Shown here in pieces: positions 1 to 11,900 of a stretch of DNA of 27,465 bases (its first letter is position 1; the number at the start of each line of letters is the position of its first letter). Below the pieces are notes generated by a model. That model had not been told where the DNA came from and did not search any database. It worked only from the letters and a program-made list of their open reading frames with translations. The stretch covers positions 108,445-135,909 of the forward strand of contig NW_003111481.1 in NCBI RefSeq assembly GCF_000003605.2. The letters are read 5' to 3'. Source of the DNA: Saccoglossus kowalevskii (taxonomy: Eukaryota > Hemichordata > Enteropneusta > Harrimaniidae). Both the position numbers and the translations under genes were made by a program.

Positions 1-49
1 GGAAAGATTGAATAATTAAACTAGAAATGAAAAGCTGATGAAACCCTAC

Positions 50-122
50 CTTGTCATAGCACTTTGGTGTACCCGACTCATTGCTGCAAGTACTCGGTTC
101 ATTTTCTCACTTTTGATATGGT
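50..122 (-). CDS. TRUB2: TRUB2 coding exon 4 (next exons off the left edge)
   Basis: The acceptor is atcatacag|ACCATATC and the donor is ACAAG|GTAGGG. The frame reads HHIKSEKMNRVLAAMSRVHQ then SAMTR, matching human DHVTREKLDRILAVIQGSHQ. The donor leaves phase 2, so the gene continues below position 1. Confidence 0.88.
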
Positions 123-1912
123 CTGTATGATATGAACAAATGTTGAAATTAATATTTGTTGCTGAAATTAGTTGGTGACATGAGTACTGCCTCTAGAGGG
201 CAGTATATGTGTGCATTCAATTCCTGTGAGGTCATCCATTGTGCTTATGAAGGAAACATTGATATATCTAAGTGTTGTTTACATGTTACTGAGGTTATTT
301 ACTCACGGTAAGTTGTCTTCTCCCAAACTTTGCCACTTTCATCAAAGGTGTCTGTTGCCATACCAAACTTTCCTTTGACTTCATAAATACTGGGAAACTG
401 AGCAGTATTCATCATACCAATCTTTTTATTGCCTTCCGTTGCCGTCATCACTGGGAATTTATAATATATGCATTTTTACATGAATAAATTATGCACATGC
501 AAAGATTGAGAGGCGTTATACAGATATTCAAAGTATTTAAATGCACATTGCCATGGTAACCCCATCCTTTGAGGATACTTTTAGCAATAACAATTCACAT
601 AAGCTGAGTCATGAAAATTTACTTAAGTTATTCATGTACTTTCAGGAGCATTGATGTAAGCAAGTTATTTTTGTTGATTTACCAATCCTATACCCTTGCT
701 AATTCAAGATGCAGCCAATCCAAGAGTTTGTTGGCCTCAATACTTTTACTAAATTATTTAGGAAACAAATATAGTGTGGAATACTTTATTTTCTCTGGAA
801 TTAATTTTCGCTGAAAATGCTTTTTGGACGTTTTGTATGGAATTTATTTTCACTGATTTTTGATGAGTTCAATGTGAAATATAGGAAAAAAAGTATATTC
901 GCTGGATTTTATTTTCACAGAATCATCCCTTCAGCGAAAATAGCGAAAATAAATTCCAAGGAAAATAAAGTATTCTACAGTACATCAAAGATAAAGCCAC
1001 TTAATTAGTATACAGCGATCAGAAATTCCCTATTAAAATGACTGAAGTTTTCACCTGACGATAGAAAAATTTATTAAAAAAATTTGAGATTTATACAAAA
1101 TTGAATACATGCTTCACAGTACAGTCATGACCTGCATGATGATGGTGTTCCACTAAACCTACCCATAATGCCAGAAGCCATTCTGTCCAAAGGTGACAAC
1201 CACGCTATCGATACTTTCTTATATCGTGGCCCAGTAACCAGTGGATGGTCAGCAAGGCTTGGCACTGAAGTAACCGTCAGAGCATTCGTGTTGTCTTCAT
1301 TTTCAACTTTTTCTATCTTCACCCTGTTCCGCAAAGGTTGTTGCTCTAAAGAATTGATTTCTGCACATAGAGAACATTAATAGTCATTAAATCTGTTTTG
1401 TAATAGTTTTTGTTTGAGGTTTAAACTCAAACTTATTGCATCACTAATTTATGATGTGCATACAAAACCAATTCTCGCCCAACTGAATATTCAGTCATTT
1501 ACAAATACACGCCATGTCCAAAATCTTCAATTCCATAATACTATTTTTGTTTATTCTCCACTTGGTGCCACTGTAACCTTTCAGTACTTGCGTTTTCAAT
1601 CCCCATGCAGGGAGCATGCGAGGGTATTTTGGGGATTACCCTAGGAAATAATGTGACAGTTATGTAAAACACTTACTAGTACCGTATTATCATACAGATT
1701 TGTGTAAACCTTTTTGATCTCGTCTGATTGTCAATTAATTTATTAATGAATAAATAGAAATGGTAAAATGATTAAATTTCTACTACACCTTGCAGTAAAT
1801 TATGTTCAATTATATTCTTCAGTTGAATGGCTGCCATTCCCGGAGGTTTATAAACAGCAAACACGCCATTCAGACCTCTCCATGCGACCGAAGCGAGGCC
1901 GGTACCAGTCAT
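50..1912 (-). CDS. TRUB2: TRUB2, mitochondrial mRNA/tRNA pseudouridine synthase (partial, 5' four coding exons)
   Basis: TruB-family pseudouridine synthases isomerise uridine to pseudouridine; TRUB2 acts on mitochondrial RNA. Coding exons on the minus strand are 1912-1789, 1360-1163, 450-307 and 122-50. They join in frame (phases 1, 1, 1, then phase 2 at the last donor) into 179 codons plus two bases. Exon 1 encodes NGVFAVYKPPG, matching the GLFAVYKPPG block of human TRUB2. Exon 2 encodes TVTSVPSLADHPLVTGP and the catalytic motif SPLDRMASG; Asp100 aligns with the human catalytic Asp98 in RLDAQASG. Exon 3 encodes GKFGMATDTFDESGKVWEKTTY, like the human GKATDDFREDGRLVEKTTY region. Exon 4 encodes HHIKSEKMNRVLAAM. 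The human protein is 331 residues, so roughly 45% is missing beyond position 1. The start at 1912 gives an N-terminus close to the human length. The gene is head-to-head with ODF2. Identification rests on remembered human sequence, not on a search. Confidence 0.93.
307..450 (-). CDS. TRUB2: TRUB2 coding exon 3
   Basis: The acceptor is aaattcccag|TGATG and the donor is TACC|GTGAGT. The exon encodes residues 109-155, with YEVKGKFGMATDTFDESGKV and WEKTTY. This is the conserved TRUB2 segment just after the catalytic core loop. The join to exon 2 restores VMTATEG after SGIM. Confidence 0.92.
547..560. promoter_or_regulatory. RFX X-box-like motif
   Basis: The sequence ATTGCCATGGTAAC differs from the palindromic RFX X-box form GTTGCCATGGTAAC only at the first base. 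RFX factors drive ciliary genes, and ODF2 is a ciliary and centriolar gene. The site is inside a TRUB2 intron, about 1.9 kb upstream of the likely ODF2 first exon, so its target is inferred only. Confidence 0.35.
772..982. repeat. Family A palindromic MITE-like element, copy 1
   Basis: The ends are inverted repeats: the left reads TAGTGTGGAATACTTTATTT and the right, reverse-complemented, reads TACTGTAGAATACTTTATTT. Interior blocks of the type TTTTCGCTGAA and TTCAGCGAAAA are also inverted. No coding capacity. The same family occurs at 5394-5508, 11215-11488 and 15343-15469. Confidence 0.75.
1163..1360 (-). CDS. TRUB2: TRUB2 coding exon 2 (catalytic Asp exon)
   Basis: The acceptor is tatgtgcag|AAATC and the donor is ATGG|GTAGGT. 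The exon encodes residues 43-107, including LRNRVKIEKVENE, TVTSVPSLADHPLV and SPLDRMASGIM with the presumed catalytic Asp100. Direct splicing from exon 1 gives LLQEINSLEQQPLRNR, which aligns without a gap to the human LLKGLNARKPPAPKQR segment. Confidence 0.92.
1789..1912 (-). CDS. TRUB2: TRUB2 coding exon 1
   Basis: This exon holds residues 1-41 plus one base. It starts MTGTGLASVAWRGLNG and contains FAVYKPPG, the N-terminal strand typical of TruB enzymes. The donor is CAAG|GTGTAG. The single leftover G joins AA of the next exon to make Glu42. Confidence 0.9.
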
Positions 1913-2016
1913 TGTGTCTTTAATGTGTCGATATATTTTAACTGTGCGACACAGTTTTTGTCACAGTAAATACAAAACATGAGAAAACAGCGCCACACAC
2001 GTGTGAACGATACACT

Positions 2017-2024
2017 ACTTCCGG
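2017..2024 (-). promoter_or_regulatory. ETS/GABP site CCGGAAGT
   Basis: The minus strand reads CCGGAAGT, the core GABP/ETS consensus, 105 bases upstream of the TRUB2 start codon. Confidence 0.45.
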
Positions 2025-2265
2025 GTTGGAACTTCTCCAAGAACGTTGGTTATTTCCTCCACTGTAGAATACCCTCTGCCTCGCTTTCGACTACGGAAGT
2101 GGCCCGGTAAATTTTGAAATTTTGGCACATAAACTTGTGAAAAACAAACATAATGGATTCAGAAAATTGCATGATTGTATTTTACAACTCACGAATGATT
2201 TGTGTCTTACTGAATATGATAAAACGTCTTGAAAACAAGCTTAAACTTTTCAACATTTTGAATTA

Positions 2266-2289
2266 TGACGTCATTGATAACCAACCAAT
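2266..2289 (+). promoter_or_regulatory. CRE plus CCAAT box
   Basis: A perfect palindromic CRE, TGACGTCA, lies at 2266-2273, followed 11 bases later by CCAAT at 2285-2289. They sit roughly 140-160 bases upstream of the putative ODF2 first-exon donor. CRE and CCAAT pairs are usual in TATA-less promoters. Confidence 0.45.
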
Positions 2290-2428
2290 CAACGTTTGCC
2301 GTTCAGCGTTATGTTCGAAGTTCAATAAACATCAACAACTGCAATTTCGCTCGTTGGCGTTTCCAGATTTATAGTGCATTTAGCTGCAATAACCAACTGA
2401 TACCCTTTATTGTGCAGCGGGTTTGCTC
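2290..2428 (+). other. ODF2: Putative ODF2 non-coding first exon (5' limit not defined)
   Basis: A strong donor, GCTC|GTAAGT, ends at 2428 just downstream of the CRE/CCAAT cluster. The first coding exon has an acceptor, ctttttccag, at 2951, so a 5' UTR exon ending at 2428 would fit. The start of this exon cannot be read from sequence. Confidence 0.35.
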
Positions 2429-2951
2429 GTAAGTATCTATCTTTTCGAAAGGTAACGTTTGTTTGCGACCACTCTCGTAACAACCGTCAGAAAACCTCGT
2501 CGATTTATCAGACGCCAATCTGTATACGTCAGCCATATTGAATTCCAGAATTCTGCTGGAATACTACGGCACAAGAATCTCGGCAGGTGTATGCAAACAA
2601 GTGTATGCTCTGCTATTTCACATCGTCGTGTCACACATTATCGTCATTTGACTGTGATTTGGTTAAACAGATTGCAGATATATATATATATGCTTGATAG
2701 TAGACTTTAAAACTATAAAATCAAAATATTCTTGACAAATGAATTTGAGTAGTCTTGGCTTGAAACCATTTCAGAAATCTTTGATCACTATATTGATGGA
2801 ATAGATCTGTGATTTTTTTATTTTTTTTTATTTATTATGTATTCAAAAGAATTCGTTGTCTCAATTATTCAATACATCAATCAATACATTTTTCTGAACA
2901 TTTTTTAATGAATTAAATATAACTGATGTTTATCATGCTTTCTTTTTCCAG

Positions 2952-5900
2952 TTTCAACTTTTTGCATCTACAAAAAAATAAATCGCTCATTTTAGACAAC
3001 TACAGAATGACAGTAGATAGGGTGAGAGCTCGTTCATCGTCTCCTCCATTACATGTCCATGTTGATCAAGACACACCAGTCCATGTTCACGTTAAAAAGG
3101 GAGTGCTAAAAAAGTCTGCAGCAGCCAAGGCAGCCGAGGTAAGTCAACTCAAATTAAACCTTGTAAAAGTTGATAACATTCTGGGTGGACAACATATATT
3201 TAACAGTAGACCTGTAAAAAAAAAAAAAAGGTGCAGTAACATTAACACAACACTAAATTGCAATCCAAAATGTCAGTTTACAGTTGGTTGCCATGGAGAT
3301 GTAATTAAAATAAGATTAAACTGTAAGCTCATAGTTTTCCTATATGCTGCTCGTTTATATGCAAGCATGTTTTGTGATCAATTTATAGTTGTTATTTAAA
3401 TTAAAAATTGCTACATTCCATGTTTTCAACTTATAAATATTTTATTATAAAATCACTGACTTGACCTGACAAAAGGACATTCTTTGTTGGTATGAATTTT
3501 TATGGCTTCCTGACAGTTTTTTTTTTTGACAGCTGTTCCACTTCATTTCAATATTTCATGGCTTAATCTTGAATTCCTGTGCTGTAATGTGTAATTTACT
3601 GTAAATAATCACTTGTATCATGTATATATGAATTAATATAAATATACAAGTACAGTGTCAACTTGGCAATGGCATGGTTGAATCAACCCTTTCCACCACT
3701 ATAAATGAGTCAGTTTTTCCTCATGCAGCAAGCAGAAAGACTAATAATTGAAAAAAGTTAAAAGCCTACCAAAATGCATTTGGGAAATGAACATTGTGCA
3801 GTGATCTTCGAATTTCTGAAATATTCCATTCAGTTGTACAAATTTATCTTGATATCTGATAAAATGACAGTTGATCGTTATTTGGGCAATCAGTACAACA
3901 TGTGTACATGCCAAATTCTGTTGTGTGTATATGTATGATGACAATTACTATGTATGTTGTCTTTTTGATAGGATCGTTTGTGTAGATCTAGGCAGAGACA
4001 CCACACCTTTTCTGGATACTCCAGATCCAAAGAACCGTGGGTTCCTGCACCTGGCAGATCAACTCGAGGGAAAAAACTCTCTTGGCAGGTAAGGATTTCA
4101 AAAATTGCCAGCATTGGTGACATGAATGGGTTTGTTGTAACAATAGGGAAGGGTTAGACCTTATCAACAAAAGGCAGGTACACCGCTGGCAGTCAGCCAA
4201 ATTCAGGTATGGCTTAGATAAATAGCATTTGTATCTGGTTCATTAGAATAACTGCCATCCAGGGCATGAATGGAGATTGTTATCCAGATTGTAATTTCCA
4301 AACAACTTGTATCCACACATTTTTTGCAATTATTTTACATGTTCAAATTAATCAGCTGATAATATTTGAGACGCTGGTGGAGTGCTGTGTAGTATGTGTG
4401 TATGGTACTTTAGACAGTGTAATACACATACCAAGCTATTGTGTTTGAAAATGACAGTTAAACTGTTCATTGTTATCAGCGACAGGAGTCAGTGACAATA
4501 CATTGCAAAATGTGCTGTTTACACTTGAATGAATGACGTTTGCATGTACGTTCATGCTGTACATATCTTAGTGTAGATCTCAACTGTTTTTCCCCCCTTT
4601 ATATTGTTAACACAGAGTTAACTAATGACATAGCGTGTAAGGTTATGTATCTTTTCATTATTTTCTGTAGTAATATCAGCCATCTACATGTGTATGCTGC
4701 AAAATTAACTTGGGGTGCCACAGTGGGGAGGGTCCAGACCAGTTGATTTCTTGTATGTCTGCTTAGTATTTGATCCTGATATATTTTTAATCTCTCCATA
4801 TAATATTACAATTGTGTTCACTGACTGTCACAGCTGTGCCAACCTTTAGTTACAGACACTGTTTTCACAAGTACATTGTAGAATATAAACCAGTTTTTAT
4901 GTACGACTGTAATGCCTGTTTTACTTTGTGGGTTTCTAACTGGTACAATGACTCTTTGTCTTTCATGGCCGAATTTATGTACATTACCTATTCAGTCAGG
5001 TTTCTCTGCAGCAATGCCAGTTGAAATCAAATTTATATTTTCCCATGTCCTTGTCACTCATGAGTTTTTGATTTTAATACATCATACCTGTAGGTGTCCC
5101 AATATAACCCTCCCTCCTCCCATTACATATTGAGCCCCTCTAAATCCTACTTAAGATTATCACCAAGGAAGGGAATGACCTTTACCCTGGCTGAATACCG
5201 CTGATGAAAATTATTTATTCACTCACTCACTCACACATATATATATAGGATTGTTGTTCATGTTTGCCTTGGCTTGGATTAAGCAGGTCATAGCACAACA
5301 AATTGCTATTATGATAGGAAAATATTATAGTAACACAGCCCTATATCATGTAGTCCCAAACTGTGGCCAACTGTACTACTGTATTTTCTTTATTACTGTA
5401 AATTACTTTATATTTGCTGAAGAATCAGTGAAACTAAACTACCTACAAAACAGCCAAAATGATTTTTCAACAAAATTAATTCCAGCTAAAATAAAGTATT
5501 TTACAGTAGTGACATACTGTAAACGGCTTAATTATTCACTGGGTTAAAATTTTGCTTATTTCGCTGAATGGAAAATACGCTAAATTAAAACCCCAGTAAA
5601 TATGTAAAATTTAGCATAGAACACATTACCTAAATGATAAAACCGTGAATTTAAAACCCACTGAATATGCCTGAAATGGTAAATCAGTGAAAATTAAACC
5701 CAGTGAATATTAGTCATTTTACAGTATGTGCTTTTATTAAAGTTGTTTCTTATAGAGAAAATACAGAATATGTACACTCTGCCATGTGCAATTTAAACAT
5801 ACTAAAAAATGAAACTTGCCCACTTACATTCAATGACGAAGAGTTGCTACCTGACACCCCTTTTCATCTATGTTATACAAAATTGTAGTAGTTTTCACTT

Positions 5901-8900
5901 AATTTTTACACATGATTTTGTATTGAGTTTTTGAATGTTAATAAGTGTGATGTGTTTCCTACCACAGGGTGCTACACATAGGTTAGACATCAACCCATTA
6001 GACGCTGACATCATCCATTCAACACTGAGGAGAGAGGACTTATCGGACGAAGAAGACAGAAGAATGTTACAATACGAGAAGAAAATAGACAGTCTGATGA
6101 CAGAAGTTGGGTCTCTGAAGTCAGAGGTAAGCTCTTATTTCACATTACATTAGACTTTTTAGCTCCACTGTCGACTTAGTCAGAGCTTATCATATGAGTG
6201 ATTGTCTGCCAGCGTCTGTTGTAGTCTGTGTCAACTTTTTACTTTTTCGAATACTTCTTGAAAACTACATGTCTGAATGCTTTGATACTTGGTGTGTATG
6301 TACCTTGGGTAGACTCTCTCAGATTTGTTCATTTCATATTGATATCTTAAATTCTCTAATTTTGGTGAATATTGTTGTCATTTTTGGTAAAAAATGTTGA
6401 AAACAGCAAGTCTGATTGCTCTAATATTACCGTAGTTGTCAGAGTATAAACCCCTGTATGAATATAAGCCTCCCTCAAAATTTACAGCATTTTACAACAA
6501 GTCATTTATTTGATTATCCGCATTGCGTTCAATAGCATTGACATATTTAAATGAGCTATGGTAATTAAAACTTACTTTAATGGCCATCATGGGAAATCCA
6601 GCACATTATACACAATAGTGTATTATAGTGGTTCAATAAACTTGCTCAATGTATTTATAGAGAGATCTTGAAAAAACAAAAAGAAGAATGGAACGCAGCG
6701 AAGATGAATTGGAACTATCGCGTAGAGTAATCGAAGATCAGGAAGACGAATTACTGGATTTTAAAGATGAAATTGGTATACAAGAGAGAGAAAACAAACT
6801 ATTACGCCGATCTGTGGAACGATTGAAAGATGAAGTTGACACGAGCAGGTATGTTTCACAAACTCATCCCTTTATTATACTGTAAAATCTGTATTAGAAG
6901 CCGCAGCTTCTATTAAAATGGTACAATGCAACAGAAGGGATGCAGCTTCTATTAGAGCATCTACACTTACGAGAAATAATAAATTTTTGCTCTCAATCAT
7001 CAAAAGAATGGGTGCGACTTCTATTAGAGATGCGGCTTCTAATACAAATTTTACGGTGCTATAATATTCAGTCACTTATTTTGAAGTTACACTACCGGTA
7101 ATATCATATTGTAGGTCTTGCCTCATTGGGTCTTGAGTACCACACTTTGATGCACATGCACCAAAAGTGATGTATTATAGATTTTATCCCCTCGTCTCAT
7201 ACAATCATAAATAATATGTGTTTTGTGTGGAAGTAAGAAATAGAAAATGTACAAAGCAGGTACTAGTATCTAAATTAAAGCATATGAAACAATGTCTTCT
7301 TAATTTAGTTGCCACTCAATCACATGCACAGGAAATTTAATTCAACAACTATATGTACAAACTGTAGCTAAATAGCTATTATTTAATTCTAGATAAATAG
7401 CCAAACATGGTGCTAATTAGCATTTTTTTACATTCTCAGGACTGAAACAGACCTCTTAAATACGGAAAGAGAATTACTGATGAAAAAACTTGTGGAAGCT
7501 GAAATGGACGGTGATGCTGCTGCAAAACAAGTCTCAGCACTGAGAGACATTATGTACAGAATAAAACAGGTGAGATTTGAAAATCAATAATTGTTAATGC
7601 TAGTAAATATATCTTTAATATCCACTAATTCCAAAATTCACAAGTTCCTTCTTTTCATCACAAATTCACAAGATAGTTCTGTTTACAGTGTGCACTTTCC
7701 TTCAAAAGATTGGGACAAAAATAGCCAAATGTTTTGAGTAGAAACTGAAAATTGACTCAAATTTTATCTTTTTGGTTAGGGTTTCATTTACAAAAATATT
7801 GAAGAATATAAAAAAAAAAAGTGCAGACAAATTTGGGCGAGAAAATGTTAATACACCTAACATTGCATAGAAATATCTTTTCTCTTTCAATGCATGTATG
7901 TGAAGAAAATACGCTGGCATTTACAACCGTTCTTGCTTTCTATTCACAATAGGAAAAAAGACTGTCATCTACAGATTCTAAGATACTGGCAAAGCAGCGA
8001 GAATTACTACTTGAGAAGCTTTCTGATTTTGAGACTACAAATCGTACGCTAAGGAGATTGCTGAGAGACCAACACCGTCGAGAGGTAAGAATGGGTTTGA
8101 ATCCTTAACAGAGGAAGTAATGATTTTGGTATTTCGATATGCCTTTCCCTCTTGATTGGTTCAGGCAATGTCATTCTTTCAGATCACCTCTTTCAGTTCT
8201 GTTTGCAACCAATTCATTCAAACACATAAGTTTGTGGTTACAACAGATCTATCTACAGATCAAAGCAAAGAAACTACTTCTTACATTTTGAGAGAGTTTT
8301 TGTGAGTCAAAATCATGAAATTTGGTAGCTGATTCTCTGTGGTCATATAACACCTCCATAAATAAATGCCACCAAAGCACAATAGTTTCTAGCTGCAAAA
8401 ATTAAAAGGTGTATAGTATTTATTTCACAAAAAATACTTTACTAATGTAAGATTACTAACTACAAGACTTTTTTATTTCACTAGACTGCAAGAGAAAGAA
8501 CAGAAGAACAGCGTGATGTGCTCCTCAAAAAACTCACCGAATCAGACAACATCAATCAGAAACTGAGACATCACATGCTAGACAGAAATCAAGAGGTAGA
8601 TGCTCTGACGGCCACTCTGCGTGCCGAGCGTGAACAGTGTAAAAGTATGGCTGAGTTGCATACCTCTCTAGAAGGAACTCGTGCACATTTACAGAACCAG
8701 CTGCGGAAACGAGAAGCTGATTGCAATAGAATGGCTGTTCAGTTACGAGTAAGTCATATATGCTAAATATTACAAATTCTGTGGTATTTTTAATACAGTG
8801 ATCCCTCGCTAAGTCATGCATGTCAGGATCCAAGCAAAAACCGTGACTTATCGGCGTCGCGACTTACCGAGGGTCCGTATGAATAGAATAGAATAGAATT

Positions 8901-11900
8901 GTTAAAAACCAATCCAACTACCCACGACTTAGCCAAAATTCCGACTTATTGAGGTGCGACTTAGCAAGGGGTCGCTGTATTTATATATATGGCAGTGTAA
9001 ACAATAAAATGTAGTCATCAGTAAATAAATAACATAGACATGTTTAAAAGTTTTATTAATATGTACAAATCTATTAAAGGTGTCTTCCTTATTTGGAAAA
9101 TGTGCATCACATTTGAACACTTTTCTTTGTTTACTTGCGACTGAAATAGGATTCAGTCTCTGAATGCAAGTGCTCCCACAGACATGCATTGTATAAAATG
9201 CTTTTCATTGCCAATGCAGTTTGGTTTATATATCACAAATCAAGTTACAGTGTGTATGACCGCAATCAGTTAAAAATGTTATCATTAGAATACTCAAAAT
9301 AAGCACTCTGGCAGTACAGCATCACATTGACTTTTACTACACATTGTGATATTCTTGTAACAACCTCATAATATTTAATGTTTTCTTCATTTTAGGGTTT
9401 GGAAAATCAGCTTGAACAAGAAAAAATTGACAATGAACATCTGCAGAATCTGTTACAAGCAGCTAAAGACAAATCTGCTGCTGATAAAGAAGCATTAAAA
9501 AAAGCCACAAGGTAAAAATAAAAAAAAAAAATGTAGCAATCTTGAACTTAATTAAATATATGCTGCACCAGTGTTTTATCCTCAAAGCCTTTCAACTGTT
9601 CTGTCCATGATGCTTAGATTTTTTGGACACAAAATAACAAAGGAATCAATTTACAAGTAACATTTTTATATGGAAATCAACTATAATGAGTATTTTCTTG
9701 AAGAGAACACTGTGCGAATACAGTGTTAAAGACAGTGCTTAAGGTATACCGGTACAATAGTGTTAATGAGTGTTTATGTTTTCCTTCATCAGAGTTCAGA
9801 AAGAAAGAGCAACCCGAAGTGAAGATGCCGTTGAGAAAATGAACGCTACATTGTTGGAGAACGAAACTCACCTTGCAGAAGTTGAGATGAGTTTAGACCA
9901 GTGGAAAGCTAGGGGGCAGAAAGTGATCAAAGAAAAGGCGCAGCTAGAAGCAGAAAATTCAGCTCTCATTAGGTGTGTTCAATTTCATTGTTGCGTATTA
10001 TGATGTTATTACGAAGATACTGCAAAGTATGCACGAAGACAGTACAGCGGGAGTATCAGCCGGCATGCAGCAGAGGTTGATGTAATTGCGTACTGTCTAA
10101 GTGCATACATTGCAGTATCCTCATAATAACCTTATTATTATAAATCTTTTCTTCCCAGAAATGCATCAGGTGATTGCCGAATTCCAAAACGTGTTTAACA
10201 GATTTGGGGAACTTCTTTGTGTGGGGTGGGGGCAGCCATGTTTGTTTTTTATTAATAGAGGACGCTTACATGCGTAATCGTTCCATATTTGGAATTTGCG
10301 TTTCCTAATATGGTAGGATGAATATATTATATTTCTTTTCACTTTTACCTTGTTTCAGTTTTTCATGTCTCATACAAGTTTTATAATTAACTTAATTTTT
10401 AATTGTTCTTTCTAGTCGAATTGAAGACATGGAATTAGAAATCCGCGATTTACAGCAGAGTAATAGAATTAATAGTGACACATTAAACTCTAAACTACAA
10501 TCTAAGAGCACTGAAGTATCAAGTCTAAAGATGGACAATGAAAGACTGAAGGTGAGGAAGAATCATTTCATTGCAACTCAGTCTTTTTCACATTCAAAAA
10601 CACAAAATTTTAACCAGTTGCATTTCCTAGTCTAGGACTCCACGACTTGGACTCCCTGAACCAAACAATATTCTAAGTCCCTTTCTGTGGTCAGTTTAGA
10701 CAGAGATTTTTTTACACTGGTGATTAGAAACTTGTCCAAAATATTATTTTGAATATGTTACTATACAGAAATGATTCAGCACCTGTCTGTTTCTGATCAA
10801 TACTGAAAGTGCTAGTGCGAAATATTTGCATGCCCCATGGGCACTGTATATTGAAACAGCATTATTTACATTTCCCTGCAGACTTCTCTGAACAATGTGG
10901 AAGAAAAACTTTTATGTTGTGAGTCGGAAATCCGAGAACTGAAATCCAGCATTCAGCAGTATGAAAATCTGATTACAGAATACAAGACACAGGTAAGGGT
11001 CAGAGGTTATGTGAGACAGTGTTGTGTGAGAGTATATATGTACTACATTGTATATGCCGACACACTGGGACGTCATTTGTTTACATTTTTCCCAACCAAC
11101 ATCAGTACTACGGTAGCTATTTTTTTACTTACATGTGTCAATTTTTCATTGAGTACAAATTATTATAAGTGTCCATGCAAGAGTCCTTTTTTGATGCAGT
11201 AAAGGACAAACAAATACTGTAAAATACTTTATTTTCGCTTGGAACTAGCTAATTTTTGCTATTTTCGCTTGGAACTAGCTAATTTTTGCTATTTTCGCTT
11301 GGAACTAGCTAATTTTTGCTATTTTCACTGAAGGAATGATTCAGTGAAAATAAAATCCAGCGAATATACTTTTTTCCTATATTTTACATTTAACTCGTCA
11401 AAAATCAGTGAAAATAAATCCCATACGAAACACCCAAAAAAATCTTTTCAGCGAAAATTAGACAGCTAAAATAAAGTATTCCACAGTAGCATTTAAATAA
11501 CCCAACTAATTTCATCTTCAAGCGACAAAACTAATTTTCATTGTTCTTCTCCATTCTCTTTCTTCTCAATTACATGCTTAATCTTGATTGATTAGGTTTC
11601 ACCAGCACACTTGGCAAGACTTGTGGTATGTGACTTCCATTCGTTCGCTGCTTTGTATTTGCAGCTACATGTATCTTGTATCTTAAAGATTGACTCACTA
11701 CCCCTACTATTCTCAGCAAATTTCTTGTTAGTAAGATTTGTATACTGCATAGCATGTGGCAGCTATATGTAGTATCATATCATCTATGTGAAAGTTGTGT
11801 ACCCTCATCAGCCCATTTGTAGAGGATATGCATCCATGTAATGTTGCCAAAGAAAGCATCCACCATGGAGAATGACATCTCATATTGCAAGTACCGGTAT

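Larger units (their letters stand above)
451..1162 (-). other. TRUB2 intron 2 with a foldback repeat and an X-box-like site
   Basis: This is a 712-base intron between TRUB2 exons 2 and 3. It contains the family A palindromic element at 772-982 and the X-box-like motif at 547-560. I see no further coding signal. The short open frames here fall in the repeat or are not supported by composition or similarity. Confidence 0.7.
1913..2430. promoter_or_regulatory. Bidirectional TRUB2/ODF2 promoter interval
   Basis: The interval separates the TRUB2 start codon from the likely non-coding first exon of ODF2. It is less AT-rich and has more CpG than the flanks. Visible motifs: E-box CACGTG (1998-2003), ETS/GABP-type ACTTCCGG (2017-2024), ETS-like ACGGAAGT (2093-2100), full CRE TGACGTCA (2266-2273) and CCAAT (2285-2289). 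No TATA box is evident at a defined start. GABP sites are common in nuclear genes for mitochondrial proteins, which fits TRUB2. Transcription starts are not determined. Confidence 0.55.
4089..5967 (+). other. ODF2 intron 2
   Basis: A 1.9-kb intron. It holds a CACT/TA simple repeat near 5218-5249, then a family A element (5394-5508) directly followed by a family B element (5515-5726). I see no coding signal of its own. Confidence 0.7.

Noticed and set aside
817-1008. 63-codon open frame on the plus strand
   Set aside because: It lies almost entirely inside a family A foldback element and reflects the repeat sequence.
1677-1723. A 47-base block on the minus strand with good splice sites (acceptor gacaatcag, donor CTA|GTAAGT) that could be an extra TRUB2 exon
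   Set aside because: Including it before the next exon shifts the frame into a stop within five codons, while joining 1789 directly to 1360 keeps the frame and aligns to human TRUB2 without a gap. It could be a cryptic or poison exon, but I do not call it.
2153-2710. Open frames on both strands in the TRUB2/ODF2 intergenic interval and ODF2 intron
   Set aside because: No similarity, poor codon texture, and they overlap promoter motifs and the putative non-coding exon.
2926-3006. Upstream in-frame ATGs at 2926 and 2935 as an alternative ODF2 start
   Set aside because: They lie upstream of the acceptor at 2951, in intron sequence, and the residues they add do not resemble the cenexin N-terminus.
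8552-8833. 93-codon minus-strand open frame
   Set aside because: It is antisense to ODF2 exon 7, whose plus-strand translation matches ODF2.
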